From Halomonas sp. I5-271120 (GTDB lineage: Bacteria > Pseudomonadota > Gammaproteobacteria > Pseudomonadales > Halomonadaceae), in NCBI RefSeq assembly GCF_030553075.1, contig NZ_CP130701.1, forward strand, positions 868,001 through 932,000: a DNA stretch of 64,000 bases. Reading direction: 5' to 3'. Position numbers and translations under genes: made by a program. Below the pieces are notes generated by a model. That model did not search any database, was not told the origin of the DNA, and saw nothing but the letters and a program-made list of their open reading frames with translations. Positions 32,465-40,277 of this stretch are shown here, piece after piece; positions within the stretch are counted from its first letter, which is position 1; every line of letters begins with the position of its first letter.

Positions 32465-34992
32465 TGCCGCTCGTTCTAAAGCCATTTCAGGAAACGCTCT
32501 GCGATGGGCTGGTTGCTCGCTTTCAGAATTTGGCGGAGCAATATCGGCACCTCAGTAATGCCAGTGAAGCCGAGCTAAAGACCGTACGCGAACAAGATGC
32601 GGCGGTGGTCTTACAGGCGCCTACAGGGTCTGGCAAGACCGCCATCGCCATCGAAGCAATGGCGCGGCTCTCATCACAAGAACAAGTTCTCTGGTTCTGG
32701 TTCGCCCCTTTTGCGGGCCTAGTCGAACAGGCCCGCAAAACTCTAAATGCGCAGGCGCCGAATTTACGTGTGCTTGACCTGGTATCGGATCGTAGGCCGG
32801 ATCTCGCCAATGAAGGTGGTGTGTTTGTCACAACTTGGAGCGCCGTAGCAACCAGTAATGCTTCTGGGCGCCGTGCACGCAACAACAGCGATACTGGCCT
32901 CTCCGTCGATGCATTGATCACGTTAGCTCGGCAACAGGGTGTTCGTATTGGCTGCGTCGTTGACGAAGCACACCATGGTTTCCAGCGCGCACGCCAGGCA
33001 CAGGTTTTCTTTCGTGACGTACTGAAACCGGACTATGCGCTACTAATGACAGCGACCCCACGCGATAAGGATATCGCTCCATTCCAGCGTGATACCGGTT
33101 ATCAACTGGGCGATGAGGCTGACTGGGCCTCCGTGGCACGTATCGATGCGGTCAATGCCGGGCTACTTAAACGGGGAGTGCGCGTAGTGCGCTTCCTTGC
33201 CAAGGACGACGATACTGAGCAGTTGATCGACTTCGAGCAATTAGCGTTACGTGAATGCACAGAGACGCATCAGCTAATCAAGAAGATGCTAGCCAATAAC
33301 GGCACGAATCTGACCCCGCTCATGCTGGTACAAGTACCCAATGGCAAGGCTGCGCAGGAAACCGCACGGCGCCATCTAATCGATAACCTCGGTTTCGCCG
33401 AAGATGCGATACGTATCCATACCAGTGATGAACCCGATGCCGATTTGATCTCGCTAGCCAATGACCCAAAGGTCGAAGTGCTGATCTTCAAAATGGCAGT
33501 AGCGCTGGGCTTTGATGCACCCCGCGCATTCACTCTCGCGGCGCTGCGTGGCGCACGCGATCCCTCTTTCGGCGTGCAGGTGGTTGGCCGACTCATGCGC
33601 GTGCATAAGCTGTTGCAGGGACGCGATGACCTCCCAGAAGCACTTAGCTATGGCTACGTGTTCCTTGCCAACGCCGAATCGCAGGAAGGCTTGCTGAACG
33701 CTGGTGCGCAGATTAACAACTTGCGTACTCAGGCACCGGAAGTAGGTACTTCGACGACTATCACTTATAGCGGAACTCAGCGCAGTGTGCAGCTTGCGCG
33801 CACCGGAGAGTCTTTCGCGCTGACGATAAACCCTGATGGAGACGTCACTCGGGAAGACGCCAGCGGCAGCGCCAACGAGCAGCAAGCCGATGGCAGTGGT
33901 TCGCCTGATGCAGATAAATCCTTGCAGGGAATGCTGGAATTTGGTCAAGCCGCATTGATGCAGGCTGAAAAGCACCGTAGCAGCGAAAAGAAACTGCGCC
34001 CTGAAGGCGATAAAGACCAGTCATTAGCCGGATTGAGCCTGTCGGTTCAGGAAACAAACTATCAATATCCGCGACGTAAGGATGTGCCTGCAGCACTTCG
34101 TAGTGAGCGCTTGCCTCCCGCGCCGCTCGATTTAGAAATCCGCTTAGTAGGGTTCGTCGATTTTACTGCCCAAGTCTTGGCTAGCCGTGAACGCGTACGT
34201 ACTCAAGTACGCCGCGGTGAAACCGATATCTTCAACAATGGACATATTGCGGAAGACGGTAGCGATGTATGGGCCCAACTATCGGTAGCTGCAATAGCCG
34301 AAAAAGCGCGGCAGGTAGTGTTAAGGCTAGAAGGCGTAAACGAGCGTGAGGTACGCGAGCGACTACTTGATCGCTTCAGGCATGCAATCGAAGCAAGTGG
34401 CGCCGTGCCGCCAGAGGACGAGGAAGTGTTAGAGCAGCAACTCGACCGAGTGCTGATTAGCCATCCAACGCTGTTGCGTGAAGCCTGTCGCAGGGCGCGG
34501 CTGGACCAGGTACGCGATATTGAAGTGTCGATTCCGCATGTTCTGGAAAGCGAAGTGCCACTGGAGACAGCCGAGCGCAACGTTTATGGCGTTTTTCCAA
34601 TCGGAATGAATGAGGATGAGCGACGTGTGGCACGGCTGTTGGATCAGGATACGCGAGTATTGTGGTGGCACCGCAACCCTGTCGGCGCTCATAGGCCCGA
34701 TGCCGTGGGACTTTATCGCTGGGACGAAGGAGATGGTTTCTTCCCCGATTTCATCGTCGCTATTGAGGGCCGAGAAACGCCAGACCAAATCGCACTGCTA
34801 GAAATCAAAGGTGCACATCTATGGGGTGCAGGCAAGGAAGCTGAAAAGGCCGCAGCCGAGCATCTTGATTATGGCCGTGTGTACATGGTGGGCCGCCGTC
34901 GTGGAGAGTCCAATTACAAGTTCCTGAGAAATCTCAGTGGTCGACTCGAAGAGGAGTCCACATTCGAAATTCCGCGCATGGCTTGGCGCTAA
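32464..34992 (+). CDS. Type III restriction-modification endonuclease subunit (Res)
   Basis: 842 residues. SF2 helicase motifs: Walker A APTGSGKT (residues 52-59), DEAH (167-170), TATP, and the motif VI region VVGRLMRVHK. A C-terminal PD-(D/E)xK nuclease is present, with PD at 761-762 and EIK at 780-782. Res subunits translocate along DNA with Mod and cut when two complexes collide. Both catalytic centres are intact, so the system is probably active. It is translationally coupled to mod by a 1-bp overlap. Length is a little short of the 900-1000 usual for Res. Confidence 0.92.
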   Translation: MPLVLKPFQETLCDGLVARFQNLAEQYRHLSNASEAELKTVREQDAAVVLQAPTGSGKTAIAIEAMARLSSQEQVLWFWFAPFAGLVEQARKTLNAQAPNLRVLDLVSDRRPDLANEGGVFVTTWSAVATSNASGRRARNNSDTGLSVDALITLARQQGVRIGCVVDEAHHGFQRARQAQVFFRDVLKPDYALLMTATPRDKDIAPFQRDTGYQLGDEADWASVARIDAVNAGLLKRGVRVVRFLAKDDDTEQLIDFEQLALRECTETHQLIKKMLANNGTNLTPLMLVQVPNGKAAQETARRHLIDNLGFAEDAIRIHTSDEPDADLISLANDPKVEVLIFKMAVALGFDAPRAFTLAALRGARDPSFGVQVVGRLMRVHKLLQGRDDLPEALSYGYVFLANAESQEGLLNAGAQINNLRTQAPEVGTSTTITYSGTQRSVQLARTGESFALTINPDGDVTREDASGSANEQQADGSGSPDADKSLQGMLEFGQAALMQAEKHRSSEKKLRPEGDKDQSLAGLSLSVQETNYQYPRRKDVPAALRSERLPPAPLDLEIRLVGFVDFTAQVLASRERVRTQVRRGETDIFNNGHIAEDGSDVWAQLSVAAIAEKARQVVLRLEGVNEREVRERLLDRFRHAIEASGAVPPEDEEVLEQQLDRVLISHPTLLREACRRARLDQVRDIEVSIPHVLESEVPLETAERNVYGVFPIGMNEDERRVARLLDQDTRVLWWHRNPVGAHRPDAVGLYRWDEGDGFFPDFIVAIEGRETPDQIALLEIKGAHLWGAGKEAEKAAAEHLDYGRVYMVGRRRGESNYKFLRNLSGRLEEESTFEIPRMAWR

Positions 34993-35050
34993 TGAACATG
35001 CCTGAGATGGGTGGTGATGCTGGTAAGCGGCTGGCCCTCCTGCCTCTACC

Positions 35051-35224
35051 TCGTGGTTCAAAGTGCTGCGGTCATTCTATGAATCCAAGAATGAACAAAA
35101 CCGTATCGTCGAAAAGGTTCATGAGCTGATGGCCCTCTGCGACCAGCTAAAAACGCACCTGAGCGAGTGCGGCAAGACCCGGTCCCAGCTCGCCGAGGCA
35201 GTAGTGGAACAGGCGGTGAGCTGA
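35051..35224 (+). pseudogene. C-terminal remnant of a type I restriction specificity subunit (HsdS)
   Basis: In the frame ending at the TGA of 35222-35224, codons from 35093 read EQNRIVEKVHELMALCDQLK and continue with THLSECGKTRSQLAEAVVEQ, then AVS. EQ-RIV-KV-ELMALCDQL is the conserved last coiled-coil helix of HsdS proteins, and the tail matches too. No start codon, target-recognition domains or hsdM accompany it. The upstream 40 bp in the same frame do not look like HsdS. The gene was therefore deleted up to its last 43 codons, and the stop codon now overlaps the Abi gene start (TGATG). Confidence 0.75.
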
Positions 35225-36198
35225 TGGCCTACGATCGCCCATGGAAGTCGTTTCAAGAGCAGCTGGCCCTGCTCGCCGGGCGCGGGATGCAGGTCGGCGA
35301 TGAAAGCGCCGCTTTGGAATACTTGGAGCGCATCGGTTACTACCGACTAAGCGCCTACTGGTATCCCTTCCGTGTCTTCGAGACGGTCGGTCATGACCAA
35401 CATTACCGGCCAATCACCCAGGCAACGGATCAGTTCGTTCCCGATACCCAGTTCGTCGATGCGGTGCGGCTATACCTCTTCGACAAGGAGCTTCGGCTGC
35501 GCCTGACCGATGCACTTGAGCGCATCGAGATCGCGCTGCGAGTGGATATCGCCTACCTATTGGGCGAGAGCGATGCCTTCGCACACCTGCATCGCGCCAC
35601 CTTCCACCCCTCCTTCGCCCGCCGCAAATCCGGTCGTGACCCGCGTGACAGCTTCGAGAAGTGGCAGGAGCGCTGCGAGGGGATGGAGCGACGCTCAAAG
35701 GAGGACTTCGTCAAGCACTATCGGCAAAAGCACGGGCCGCGGCTGCCAATCTGGGTTGCCGTCGAGACCTGGGACTTCGGCACCCTCTCGCAGCTCTTCG
35801 CCATGATGAAGGTGCCGGACCAAATACGGATCGCGCAGAAATATGGCGTTCAGGACTGGAAGGTCTTCCAAAGCTGGCTTCGCTCGCTGAACTACCTGCG
35901 CAACGTCTGCGCCCACCACAGCCGGCTCTGGAACCGCAACGTCATCGACCAGCCCAGGCTGCCCAAGCCTGGCGAGATACCATGGTGTGATGCGTTCCGT
36001 GACGAACAGCGGCTCGCCCGCCCCTTCCTGCTACTGAGCATCGTTCGGCACATGACCCTGGTGGTCTGCCCCAATACCGGTTGGCATCGGCGCTTGCAGG
36101 TCCATCTGGATAGCTTTCCGACTCCACATGCAAGAAGGCAACTATCGCTGGAAGACATGGGGGCTCCACCGGGCTGGGAGCGCTGGTGGGCCGAGTGA
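35224..36198 (+). CDS. Abi_2-family abortive-infection protein (AbiD/AbiF-like, HEPN)
   Basis: 324 residues. The N-terminal YLERIGYYRLSAYWYPFR is diagnostic of the Abi_2 family, followed by LYLFDKELRLRLTDALERIE. Near the C-terminus a HEPN-type RNase signature R-x4-H is present (Arg226 to His231, in YLRNVCAHHSRLWNR). Such proteins are phage-defence factors that probably cleave RNA and arrest the host. The ATG overlaps the stop of the hsdS remnant, so it was once a passenger in a type I restriction operon. A structured inverted repeat follows at 36222. Frame and motifs are intact. Confidence 0.9.
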   Translation: MAYDRPWKSFQEQLALLAGRGMQVGDESAALEYLERIGYYRLSAYWYPFRVFETVGHDQHYRPITQATDQFVPDTQFVDAVRLYLFDKELRLRLTDALERIEIALRVDIAYLLGESDAFAHLHRATFHPSFARRKSGRDPRDSFEKWQERCEGMERRSKEDFVKHYRQKHGPRLPIWVAVETWDFGTLSQLFAMMKVPDQIRIAQKYGVQDWKVFQSWLRSLNYLRNVCAHHSRLWNRNVIDQPRLPKPGEIPWCDAFRDEQRLARPFLLLSIVRHMTLVVCPNTGWHRRLQVHLDSFPTPHARRQLSLEDMGAPPGWERWWAE

Positions 36199-36221
36199 GG
36201 CGGCGAGAACACAAATAAGAA

Positions 36222-36257
36222 CCCCCGCGTAAGCTCGTGAGAGCCAAGAGGCGGGGG
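36222..36257. other. Nested stem-loop just behind the Abi gene
   Basis: Outer stem CCCCCGC (36222-36228) pairs with GCGGGGG (36251-36257). An inner 4-bp stem GCTC/GAGC with a GTGA tetraloop lies at 36233-36244. There is no U-run, so it is an imperfect terminator. Because AbiF-like proteins can have associated structured RNAs, it might instead be part of a small RNA; the position, 23 bp after the stop, allows either reading. Confidence 0.5.
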
Positions 36258-36334
36258 CCGTGTTGATGATCATGGTAGGACACCGTCCAAGGCGAGGCAA
36301 CGCTTTTCTCTACCAAACGCAAGGAGGCAACTGG

Positions 36335-36568
36335 ATGGCCATCGAGCAAAGAATCTGGAAGCTGGCAGGTACTACGGGCGAGTTGCCGCAGAAGCTGCGG
36401 CCCACGGGTCTAGCCGACGAGATGAAGCTATCAGCAAGCTGCACCGGCAGGCCCTTTTCGGAGTGGAGCACCATCCGCCCTGCCCACTCAGCATCACTCA
36501 ACCACCGTGGCAGCCGAGCGGCCTCCTTGCCATACAGGTGCGTTGCGCGCTCTCCCACCGGCAGATAG
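36335..36568 (+). pseudogene. N-terminal stub of a NucS/DUF91-like defence-island protein
   Basis: A strong ribosome site (AAGGAGG, 36321-36327) and ATG open a frame whose first residues MAIEQRIWKLAG resemble the N-terminus of DUF91/NucS-like PD-(D/E)xK proteins often found beside restriction systems. Similarity ends after about 32 residues (near DEMKL, 36430), where the sequence switches to the antisense of a broken abiEi gene. The remaining open frame is therefore chance. Read as a truncated gene; the family call rests on a short stretch. Confidence 0.45.
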
Positions 36569-36739
36569 TGGGCAAAGCCCTGCAGTGCCAGGGCCGTCTG
36601 GCCACCCGGCCACAGCGTTGGTAAGTCCGTGTCGTCGCTCGTCTGCAGGGCGAAAACAGCGCTCTCTCAGATAAGAGGCTCCCCCCGCTTGGCAGTAGGC
36701 GCCATACGGGATCTTGTGCAGCAGCTGGTTTATTTTCAC
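36425..36739 (-). pseudogene. Broken abiEi (type IV antitoxin) gene
   Basis: On the minus strand, the frame opening at 36739 reads KINQLLHKIPYGAYCQAGG, like the AbiEi winged-helix start. In another frame, from about 36660, it reads AVFALQTSDDTD, then LWPGGQTALALQGFAHYLPV and HLYGKEAARLPRWLSDAEW, the conserved AbiEi core. About 35-40 codons between these parts are missing and the frame changes, and the C-terminus is cut off near 36430-36470. No AbiEii toxin gene is present. AbiEi normally represses and neutralises AbiEii, so this is a relic. Confidence 0.65.
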
Positions 36740-36945
36740 GCCAAAAAGCGGTCTTAAATTCCGTTTTCAATATGGAAGTTAAACAGCGTTGGTTTATCTT
36801 CAAGCACAGAGTCGCCATGAAAGGACGATTAGTGGTGCTTGAGAGCTACCAGGAGCGAATGAATAACGGCTAGAGCTACTAGAAGCTTGAACTGGGCAAG
36901 CTAAGGTCGCCATGAGCACTTAGATAGAGTGCAACAGACGTCAAT

Positions 36946-36994
36946 TTATCCACAGGGCCTTGAAGAAAGCGCCGGACAAACAGGGTGTGGATAA
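36946..36994. promoter_or_regulatory. Inverted pair of perfect DnaA boxes
   Basis: TTATCCACA at 36946-36954 and its reverse complement TGTGGATAA at 36986-36994 flank 31 bp. Both are perfect matches to the strongest DnaA box. They lie between the abiEi relic and the tRNA gene in otherwise non-coding sequence. Function could be a replication-origin remnant of a lost mobile element, a DnaA-titrating site, or DnaA-controlled transcription. No iteron cluster, AT-rich unwinding element or rep gene is visible here. Confidence 0.6.
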
Positions 36995-37048
36995 GTGCAA
37001 CGAGGAACAGCGGGGAGGGGAACACAAGCGAACATAGCGGCTTGATGT

Positions 37049-37125
<77 letters not shown>

Positions 37126-37161
37126 TTATCAACGCGTGCATATGATAGCGAATGCCGAGAG

Positions 37162-37186
37162 GCAAGGCCATAGCTGCTGGCCTTGC
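37162..37186. other. Stem-loop between tRNA and the CNNM gene
   Basis: GCAAGGCCA and TGGCCTTGC form a perfect 9-bp stem around TAGCTGC. No U-tract is present. It lies in the 126-bp divergent gap upstream of both the tRNA (minus) and the CNNM-family gene (plus). Confidence 0.4.
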
Positions 37187-37251
37187 AACGGACCGATGGC
37201 TTAGAAGAGGATGCATAGGCCCGACCTCCCCTGGCCACTAGAAGAGACCCC

Positions 37252-38292
37252 ATGTTCCTACTGATCGGCTTTGCAGTGCTTTCCATCGGCATTTCTTTTC
37301 TCTGCTCGTTGCTCGAGGCGGCGCTGCTGTCCATGACTCCGAGCTACGTGGCCCAGCTACGCGAGACAAACCCCGGGCTGCACGAGCGGCTCAATCGTCT
37401 GAAGCAGAACATTGATCAACCGCTGGCCGCCATCCTCACCCTGAACACCATCGCCCATACGGTGGGCGCCACCGGCGTAGGCGCCCAGGTCACGGTGGTG
37501 TTCGGCGAGGCGTGGCTGGGTGTTGCCTCGGCGCTGATGACACTGTTGATCCTGTTCGTCTCCGAGATCATTCCCAAGACCATCGGCGCCACTTATTGGC
37601 GGCAGCTCGCCGGCATGCTGGCCACCACGCTCGACGCGATGATCTGGTGCCTCAGGCCATTCATCTGGATGTCCGAGCAGATCACCAAGCGTATCGGCAA
37701 GGACGCCGCGGATACCGATATGCGCGGCGAGATCAAGGCACTGGCCCAGATCGGTCAGGAGGAGAAGGCGCTAGATCCAGATGAGACGCGCGTCATCACC
37801 AACATCCTCAACCTGCACGATATCCAGGTGAAGGACGTAATGACGCCGCGCACCGTGTCGGTGACGGTGATGCCAGGCATGACGGTAAGAGAGTTCGACG
37901 ATCAACTCGGCCGCTCGCCGTTCACGCGGTTTCCGGTGATGGATGGCGGCGAACAGGCACTGGGCTATATCCACAAGGCCGATACCTACCATGCCGAAGA
38001 AGATGCCGACCTCAAGACGCTGATGCACTCGGTGCAGACCATTCAGGCCGAGGACAACGTAGAGCAGGTGTTCACCATGATGGTATTGGGCCGTCAGCAC
38101 CTGTGCGTGGTTTACGACGACCTCGGCACCTGGGTCGGCCTCATCACCCTGGAAGACATCATCGAAACGATCCTGGGCCAGGACATCGTCGACGAGACCG
38201 ACAACGTGGCCAACCCTGCGCAAGTACGCGCGCCAGCGTTGGACCAAGCAGCTCAAGAGGCAGGAGACGCGCTAATCTCCAATATCGTGTAG
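37252..38292 (+). CDS. CNNM/CorC-family membrane protein (DUF21 plus CBS pair)
   Basis: 346 residues. The N-terminal DUF21 domain has four hydrophobic helices including SFLCSLLEAALLSMTPSYVA and LNTIAHTVGATGVGAQVTVV. A CBS pair follows (VKDVMTPRTVSVTVMPGMTV and VYDDLGTWVGLITLEDIIET). The family includes magnesium and divalent-cation efflux proteins of the inner membrane. The C-terminal CorC/HlyC transporter-associated domain is absent, so this is the short form. Its last 40 bp overlap the convergent gene at 38253. Confidence 0.9.
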   Translation: MFLLIGFAVLSIGISFLCSLLEAALLSMTPSYVAQLRETNPGLHERLNRLKQNIDQPLAAILTLNTIAHTVGATGVGAQVTVVFGEAWLGVASALMTLLILFVSEIIPKTIGATYWRQLAGMLATTLDAMIWCLRPFIWMSEQITKRIGKDAADTDMRGEIKALAQIGQEEKALDPDETRVITNILNLHDIQVKDVMTPRTVSVTVMPGMTVREFDDQLGRSPFTRFPVMDGGEQALGYIHKADTYHAEEDADLKTLMHSVQTIQAEDNVEQVFTMMVLGRQHLCVVYDDLGTWVGLITLEDIIETILGQDIVDETDNVANPAQVRAPALDQAAQEAGDALISNIV

Positions 38293-39305
38293 GGCGCTTC
38301 GCAGGCATGGCGCTCGTCTCGCTCGTCGACGCTGCCCAGCTCCAGGTTGCGGTCGTTATCGTAGGCGACGAACAGGCGGTCGTGGTCCAGCACGGCTAGG
38401 CCTTCGGCCTTGTGCTCGAATTCCAGCGGCTGGCCTTCCGGGTTGGTCACCAGCTCGGGCGCGCGGCGGGCGCGGAAGTCCTCGAGGCTCATTTGCCACA
38501 GGTAGCCGCCGATATGCTCTTCGCCATCCACTTCGTTCTCGAAGCTGGTCAGCAGGTAGAGCCGGGCGTGGTAGGGGTCGTATTCGAGGCTCGAGAGGCC
38601 ACACGCGAAGCGCACGCCATCGACGCTGTCCGGGTCGAAGGCGTAGAACTCGCGCATCTCGTCGAGGAACTCGAGGTTGCCGTTCGCGGTGATCTGGTAA
38701 TGGGCGCCGACGACGCGGCTGACGTATTCGAAGTCATCGTGGGCCTGGCCCTGTTCACGAACGCCGAACAGCAGCAGGCCATCGCCGCGCTCGCCGGGAA
38801 TCGCGGCGAGCCCTTCGATCTTGTAGTACGGAAAGCCGATCGCGCCGTTGAGCTTGCCGCGCAGCTCAAGCGAGCCCTCGACGCCGTCGCGGGGGTCGGG
38901 GTCGACCACCTGCACGTCGTCGGGCTTGCCGAGCGGCCAGATCAGCAGGTGGTTGTAGTCGTTGAGGGCGTGGCTATCCCCGTCCAGACGATCGAAGCCA
39001 GTGGTGGCCAGCACATGGCGGCCATCGGCGCTCAGGGCGAAGTCTTCGTACTTCACGGCCTGCTTGATCAGTGGCTGGGTGTAGTAGGCAAGCCGGCTGT
39101 CATCCGGCCCGGCATCGGTCATCGGCAGGGCGAAGCAGGCCGAACGCTCTTCGCCAGGAATCGGCTTGTCGCTCGCCATCAAGAGCCGCTCGCCGTCGAA
39201 GGCCACCGCCGAGACTTCGGCGTTGACCAGCTCACCCTTGGCATCGCGCAGGCCGGCGGGGAAGCAATGAATAGTGCCTTGTTGCAGGATACTGGCGCGG
39301 GTCAT
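38253..39305 (-). CDS. Conserved protein, beta-propeller-like
   Basis: 350 residues, acidic, no signal peptide or membrane helix. Repeated segments such as VSAVAFDGERLLMASDKPIP, FALSADGRHVLATTGFDRLD and EGLAVLDHDRLFVAYDNDRN look like beta-propeller blades of the phytase-esterase-like or DUF3616 kind. Function is unknown; a scaffold or a hydrolase are equally possible. It converges on the CNNM gene with a 40-bp overlap of the coding ends. Coding is supported by GC-skewed codon use over the whole length. Confidence 0.75.
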   Translation of the reverse strand: MTRASILQQGTIHCFPAGLRDAKGELVNAEVSAVAFDGERLLMASDKPIPGEERSACFALPMTDAGPDDSRLAYYTQPLIKQAVKYEDFALSADGRHVLATTGFDRLDGDSHALNDYNHLLIWPLGKPDDVQVVDPDPRDGVEGSLELRGKLNGAIGFPYYKIEGLAAIPGERGDGLLLFGVREQGQAHDDFEYVSRVVGAHYQITANGNLEFLDEMREFYAFDPDSVDGVRFACGLSSLEYDPYHARLYLLTSFENEVDGEEHIGGYLWQMSLEDFRARRAPELVTNPEGQPLEFEHKAEGLAVLDHDRLFVAYDNDRNLELGSVDERDERHACEAPYTILEISASPAS

Positions 39306-39374
39306 CGCGATGTCCTTTGCAGTGGATTACTCTCAATACCATCACGCTAACACGCCTGCCGGGAGACACCGCCA

Positions 39375-40010
39375 GTGTTCACACGAGCTTCACATTCCCA
39401 CCGCCGAGGCCTTTCGGCGGCCGCCGGCGGGCTGTCTCTGCTCGCCTCTCTTGCCCTCGCCGCGCTGACCGCCCTGCCCGCCCAGGCGGCCTGGCAGCTG
39501 GACCCCGCCCGCTCGGCGCTCGAGGCGACGGTGATCGAAATCACGCCCTCGGGCCCGGTGCCGCACCAGCACCGGGTGCGAGAGCTCTCGGGCAGCATCG
39601 GTGACGATGGCACCCTGCGCCTGCCGCTGCGCCTGAGCCAGACCGATATACCGCAACGGCTGGGCGGCCTGCCGGTGTGGCTCAAGGGCATGGCCGAGCT
39701 GCCGCTGGCCACCTTGGTCACCCGGCTGCCGCCGGAGCGGCTAAACAACCTGGCGGTGGGTGATTCCCTCACCGAGACGCTGACCTTTCGTGTTGATGCT
39801 GAGGGTGTGGATCAGCAGGAGCCTTTGGCGCTGCGGTTCACTCGTGATAGCGAATCCCGCGTGCGGATCGCCACCGCCGAGCGGGTCGCGGTGGATGGCC
39901 GCGAACTGATGGCCAACCCCACCCTGCGCACCGTGATCCTGCTGCTCGGCTACGAGCAGATCGGCGATGAGGTTCCGGTCACCCTGGACGCAACCCTGAT
40001 CGAGCGCTGA
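39375..40010 (+). CDS. Exported YceI-like lipid-binding protein
   Basis: 211 residues with a signal peptide (cleavage near LPAQA-AW, residue 38). The mature protein starts WQLDPARSALEATVIEITPS, the usual opening of YceI-like proteins, which form an extended lipocalin-like barrel for isoprenoid lipids in the periplasm. It shows the typical LPLRLSQTDI and AVGDSLTETLTF strands. The GTG start follows GGGAG. No cytochrome b561 or other YceI partner is adjacent. The fold assignment is moderate, the function unassigned. Confidence 0.7.
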   Translation: MFTRASHSHRRGLSAAAGGLSLLASLALAALTALPAQAAWQLDPARSALEATVIEITPSGPVPHQHRVRELSGSIGDDGTLRLPLRLSQTDIPQRLGGLPVWLKGMAELPLATLVTRLPPERLNNLAVGDSLTETLTFRVDAEGVDQQEPLALRFTRDSESRVRIATAERVAVDGRELMANPTLRTVILLLGYEQIGDEVPVTLDATLIER

Positions 40011-40041
40011 GGCGCCTTGGGCTGCTAGAAGGCCTACCAGC

Positions 40042-40076
40042 AGGCCAGCGAACAGGCCAGCGAACAGGCCGGCGAG
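40042..40076. repeat. 12-bp tandem repeat
   Basis: AGGCCAGCGAAC occurs twice in tandem (40042-40053, 40054-40065), then a diverged third copy AGGCCGGCGAG. It lies directly after the YceI-like gene in non-coding sequence. Probably slippage; no function inferred. Confidence 0.6.
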
Positions 40077-40231
40077 TTGTCCGGAACGCCATAAGACGAG
40101 CCGGCCTACTGCCCGGCTGACGACCCGTCTGCCGGCCGCTCGATGCGGTAATCCTTTCTTTTCTTTACAAAACATCACGATTTTACGGTTCAGAACCGGC
40201 ACGTCGCTGCGTCTTAATGAATGCAAGTTGC

Positions 40232-40251
40232 AAATGATGCTTATTCGCATT
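40232..40251 (+). promoter_or_regulatory. Fur-box-like site before the siderophore operon
   Basis: AAATGATGCTTATTCGCATT, 27 bp before the decarboxylase start, is built from NAT/ATT hexamers as in Fur sites. The surrounding stretch is AT-rich against a GC-rich background. Ferric uptake regulator control is expected for siderophore synthesis; the match is by eye. Confidence 0.55.
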
Positions 40252-40277
40252 CAATAGACAGCCATGCGAGGTGTTGG

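Noticed and set aside
34993..35130. ORF starting at ATG 34993 right behind res
   Set aside because: Its frame differs from the HsdS-like frame, has no family resemblance and overlaps the remnant; taken as chance.
36222..36257. CRISPR-like repeat behind the Abi gene
   Set aside because: Only a single stem-loop; no repeated units or spacers. No CRISPR array is visible anywhere in the window.
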